Positions 60,310-64,000 of a DNA stretch of 64,000 bases are shown here, in pieces. The position numbers and the translations under genes are program-made. The DNA comes from Helicostylum pulchrum (taxonomy: Eukaryota; Mucoromycota; Mucoromycetes; Mucorales; Mucoraceae), in NCBI GenBank assembly GCA_025677825.1, contig JAIXMO010000025.1, positions 124,001-188,000 of the forward strand, given 5' to 3'. Each line of letters begins with the position of its first letter. The stretch's first letter is position 1. The notes below the pieces were generated by a model. The model was given only the letters and a program-made list of their open reading frames with translations, did not search any database and was not told the origin of the DNA.

Positions 60310-63300
60310 TCATAATGATTCGGCTATGGCTAACGTTGTATTTTTATCAAGGCTTAAATCGCCAACTTCAGTAAATTGTCTATCATCGTAAATATTTGCT
60401 ACCAAGAAACCATCTCCGAAACGACAGTCAGAGACCACTCCTGACCGAGGACCGACTGTAGCTTCGCATTTAACTTCATTTTTACCAGGGATAAAATTAA
60501 TATGTAAATGACGAACTGTCATTGGATCATCTTCATCACGAGCCATATAGAGTTCAAATTGACGAACCTTTCTGAAATGAGGATTATCTATCTTGATTCC
60601 TTCTCTAGGTAAGTCATCCGCATTAGAAGAATAAATAGCTAAAAAGATAAAACATATATTCAAGTAGTTGTATGAAAGTTACAAGAGGCGGAAAATTACT
60701 TACTGACATAAACAATACAGTTTTCTTGAGCATAAAATTTTTTAAGGATACCCTCGCTCTCGTACTTTTCTAGAACCTTATCGCCTCGACGAATGAAATA
60801 TGACAAATCATCTTCTTCACATTTAAAAGTATCCGTATCCAAATGAGGATGATAAAACAGCTCAACCTTTTCATCACTAGCGTAACTATAATGAGACTCC
60901 AAAGAGTAAACCCTGTTTTTTAAATCATCTTCATCTCTATATATTTCTTTTTCTTTTTCAATTTTTTTTTTCGCTATATTTTCAAATTCTTTAAGCCTAT
61001 AGGCACGGGCATGAACAGCATATGAAGTTCTGGCAACCCTTTCAGTGAAAATTTCAGGATGGTTACCGTAAATTGCAGCACCTAAAATAGCTTCCCCTCC
61101 ATTGTGTTTTGAGAAACTAATATAGTTGGTGTTAATATTCATGGCTTTAGAAGTGTAGTTGATGATGATGCGCTTCAAAAACTCGTAGTTGGTTGTCTTA
61201 GTCTCTAACAAGGTACCAGATAAAATAATCTTATCAAAACTGAAATATTTTATCATATCCGTTTGTGATGCAAAACGATTTATTTCGAACGCAAGGTCTC
61301 TAGCCGCAGGCAGGAATATGTATTCCAAGAGATCGTATACTTTAATTGAGGCAATGCAGCATCCAGAATCAGTAATAGGAATTTTTTGAAATTCGGTATA
61401 GTTACAAAAGTTTAATTTTGTCTATTTTAGTAGAAAAATAATAAGTATTTCGATTGTGCAGAATATAATTAGTGACAAACCTTTATGTAGTCGAGGAAAC
61501 CTCTTTCGAGTTCGGCGTAATAGGTAGGAGTATAGACATCATGGCTTTCAGAACACACAATGCAATTATTTTTTGACACGTATCTGTTTAAATAAGAAAC
61601 AATTCTATTAATGAAATTAAAATCGAAAGTGGCTGATCTGACGCTTCTAACATTTCTAAATAACCCAGTGTCTTGTTTATCTTTATAATATATATTTTTA
61701 CCACAGATCTTGGTATGTTCCATCAATGATAAACTACAGATATCGTGGTACATATTAACCAGTAAGACATGGCTCATGTCAGCAGTCGTACTTGAAAAAT
61801 GTTCTTTTTCGATATAAATGGCTGCTGCAGTATCGCGGCCAATTAATAAAAGGCGTTCAACAGGATCTTCTTTTGAGATGATACCCGCCAGTTGAGCAAT
61901 ATAGCGCATTTCAGACTTGTCGTCGAAGAATTGATAACAGTTTTCCATAGTAATGACATATCTGTACTTATTCATGTCCGAATCAGCTTTAGCGATTTTC
62001 CCATGAACGTAATCAAGTACAAGTCTTAGATATTCACAAAAATAGCGTCTCAAATCGGCCTTGACACTAGACATTAATTTACTGGGAGTTATGCGTTTTT
62101 TATTTTCAGGGTCGATAGGTTGTTTAACTTTGGCACCCCAAATTGTTTCACCGTTAACCGTTTGTTTTGCAGTAGGGATCATGAAATTGCTTTCTTGTAG
62201 ACCAGGCCTATAGTACATTCGCGTTAGTTTAAATATAGTATAATAACAAAAAGGGAAATACAATACCAATCAGTAATTTTAGTCATCTCTTCAGATTCGT
62301 TTCCTAAATCCCGGTAAGAGCATGATGTTGAAAGGTATCCAATATCTATATGACGGTACAAAAAAAGTTAAAATTATTTTCGAGTATATATAAAGCAGAT
62401 CTCTACCTAAGCAAATTAGTGCGTTATATTTATGAGCAGAGGCATGTTCAAACTTTCTTTCGACAAAATCATTTTGGGGCCTCCTTCTGCCAGCGTCAAT
62501 AGCGAGTACCATGGCACCTCTCATTGCAGCAGAATCACCACGATCATCGGTGATTAAATTACCCATTCTATACTGACTATTGGGAAATGAAGTACCTTTT
62601 ATCAAGAAGGCCTTAAGTATCCTCTTTTGTAAGTATGGGGAGTTTCCAAAGCCACCAATCAAATATGTACGTTTGATATTATTATTGGCCTTTTTGATCT
62701 GTCTATTTATAAGGGCCAATGTACGCTTTGTAACTTCTTCAAATACTTCTGTCCGCATGATATCGTACGGAATCGTCAATTTACAAACACCAGCGTTACG
62801 TTCATACTTCACGCCTTCAGGCAAATATAATTTCAAGTTAGGTACAATAATTGCATCTCTTAATACCACGACGGTATCTATAAAAAAAAAGATATTTAAA
62901 GTAAGGGCTTCGACGAAGTTTGATTACAAAAAAAAAAAAGTGTACCTTCTCCAAAATCAGGTCTATGTATATGTTTAAAATCTTCTGCTTTACAAACAAT
63001 ACATTGTCCATCACGATGGTTACCTTCATCAATACGTTCTTTAGAAATGGAACCTATATGTGTCTTCAAAGTTTTGTCATGATCACATTTAGGGAATTTA
63101 AACTCTCTTGAGCGTCTACCAAAATATGGCTACAAATTAAAGAATCAGAGCTGCTATATTACCGAGTTCATAAATTTTTACCTTGATCTCGTTAATAAAT
63201 TTGTCCATAACAGGGGAAAATAATTTATCGCGTTCCTTTTTTTCTTCTTCATCTTTAGCTGTCTCACCCTTGTAACAAAAAAGTGCGAGGAGATCTCGCA

Positions 63301-63983
63301 TTTTTTTATCTATAAATATAGAACCGCATCCCTCAATAATATCGGCTGCTAACTGACAACGGCGAAAGGTATCTGCAGGATCGCTAGTAAGGCTTTCTAC
63401 TGTCTCGTAGACTGCAAAATTTACTGTGCCACCACCTGCATCACAAATAATATATTTATCGCCTGGTATCATATTTGGAAAATCAGTATATTGTTTCTCA
63501 CAATGTAAGGCTGCGGCAGAAGATTCGTTGATAATTAATAAACGGTTCCCGTGGTCTTCATCTGTAATTAAACCAGCTTCTTTTGCAACAGCGCGCATAA
63601 TAGATCTTTGCATTTCGTTCCATAGAATAGGTACAGTAACAACAAAACGAATGGTCTCCTTTTTAACTGAAGTTTGACGAGCACCACCAATATTTTTTTG
63701 AATTGTACTAACAGTATGATTATAAATTTCTCTGAAATAATCAATAGTCGCTCTCATATTTTCATTTTCCGTTTTTCTGGCGTTGTTTGTTTTATAGATG
63801 TCATCTTTTTTTGGAACAGATGTAGGAAGTCCCAATCTGAACCGCTCTTTGACTATTTGATCGGGTTTTAACTCGCCATTTTCAATGTGTCGTTGAGCAA
63901 CTCTACCCCAGTGTAACAAATGGAAGTTTCTATCATAAATGATTAGTGATGGTGTTTTGTTTTCGACGTTTATTTGTTCTGGC
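60310..63983 (-). CDS. Double HSPA12-like Hsp70 protein, partial at 5' end
   Basis: One gene encodes two Hsp70-type ATPase modules in tandem. Exons on the complement inside the window are 63182..63983, 62946..63129, 62407..62877, 62267..62345, 61481..62207, 60704..61421 and 60310..60638, about 1103 codons; the first exon(s) lie beyond 64000. Module 1 has WGRVAQRHIENG, VVTVPILWNEMQRSIMRAVA, IINESSAAALHC, the phosphate-2 motif YIICDAGGGTVNFAVYE and the adenosine motif TYLIGGFGNSPYLQKRI. It runs straight into module 2: ALICLDIGYLSTSCSY (eroded phosphate-1), WGAKVKQP, RLLLIGRDTAAAIYIE, VLLVNMYHDICSLSLME where DxGGGT should be, and KIILSGTLLETKT for the adenosine motif. It ends with an HSPA12-like tail (GAAIYGNHPEIF, then TSYAVHA). 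The second half has lost the key ATP-binding residues and is probably a pseudo-ATPase. Confidence 0.85.
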
Positions 63984-64000
63984 CTAAAAGAAAAGAAGAA

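Noticed and set aside
60310..63983. Two separate adjacent Hsp70 genes
   Set aside because: The junction exons join in frame with good splice sites. There is no stop codon after module 1 and no ATG-led first exon for module 2; transcript data could still overturn this.
1..64000. CRISPR arrays, tRNAs and rRNAs
   Set aside because: I saw no regularly spaced repeats with unique spacers, no GGTTCGAANCC-type B box with a partner A box, and no rRNA core sequence.

Overview
The window is AT-rich eukaryotic nuclear DNA with many short introns (about 45 to 185 nt, GT...AG, often GTAAGT donors) and very frequent poly-A/poly-T runs. The gene set is fungal (Rgd1, Bfa1/Byr4, Def1, Nst1, Reg1, a fungal-type formin and a stand-alone arginine-type CPSase large subunit). 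With the HSPA12-like Hsp70 and the style of the repeats, this points to an early-diverging filamentous fungus, most likely Mucoromycota/Mucorales; that assignment is inference. I rebuilt exon structures by hand, and every intact gene listed closes in frame.

Layout. 1-2.45 kb: gene-poor, with a ~135-bp tandem duplication and a protein relic. 2.45-7.5 kb: Rab18 GTPase (+), then UBR7-like N-recognin (-, apparent frameshift in its last large exon) and Rgd1-like F-BAR/RhoGAP (-). 7.5-11.4 kb: gene-poor, with several broken ORFs. 11.4-14.4 kb: Bfa1/Byr4-like mitotic-exit regulator and ATP synthase subunit e (both -). 16.3-19.4 kb: Def1-like CUE/Q-rich protein (+). 21.6-26.7 kb: Nst1-like protein and an HSF-type transcription factor (both -). 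27.5-31.8 kb: a 14-exon, 1135-residue helical protein I do not recognise (-), head to head with CCDC97-like (+, 31.9-32.9 kb) across 112 bp. 33.7-35.4 kb: F-box pseudogene. 35.8-36.4 kb: inverted-repeat element. 37.2 kb: small secreted, possibly GPI-anchored protein (+). 37.9-43.3 kb: diaphanous-type formin (-). 45.9-49.5 kb: CPA2 (+). 49.8-50.1 kb: small unknown gene (-). 50.39-53.50 kb: a complete but decayed Tc1/mariner-like transposon with TA duplication, long TIRs, a broken DDE transposase and a second, opposite-strand passenger gene. 56.1-57.5 kb: Reg1-like PP1 regulatory subunit (+). 60.3-64 kb: a gene (-, 5' end outside the window) encoding two HSPA12-like Hsp70 ATPase modules in one polypeptide, the second with eroded nucleotide-binding motifs.

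Functional themes are ordinary dispersed fungal housekeeping: membrane traffic, Rho/actin polarity (Rgd1, formin), mitotic exit, Pol II and stress response, glucose signalling and arginine synthesis. There is no operon-like logic. The strongest candidates for something little described are the passenger gene inside the mariner-like element and the fused double Hsp70. No tRNA, rRNA or CRISPR was seen.
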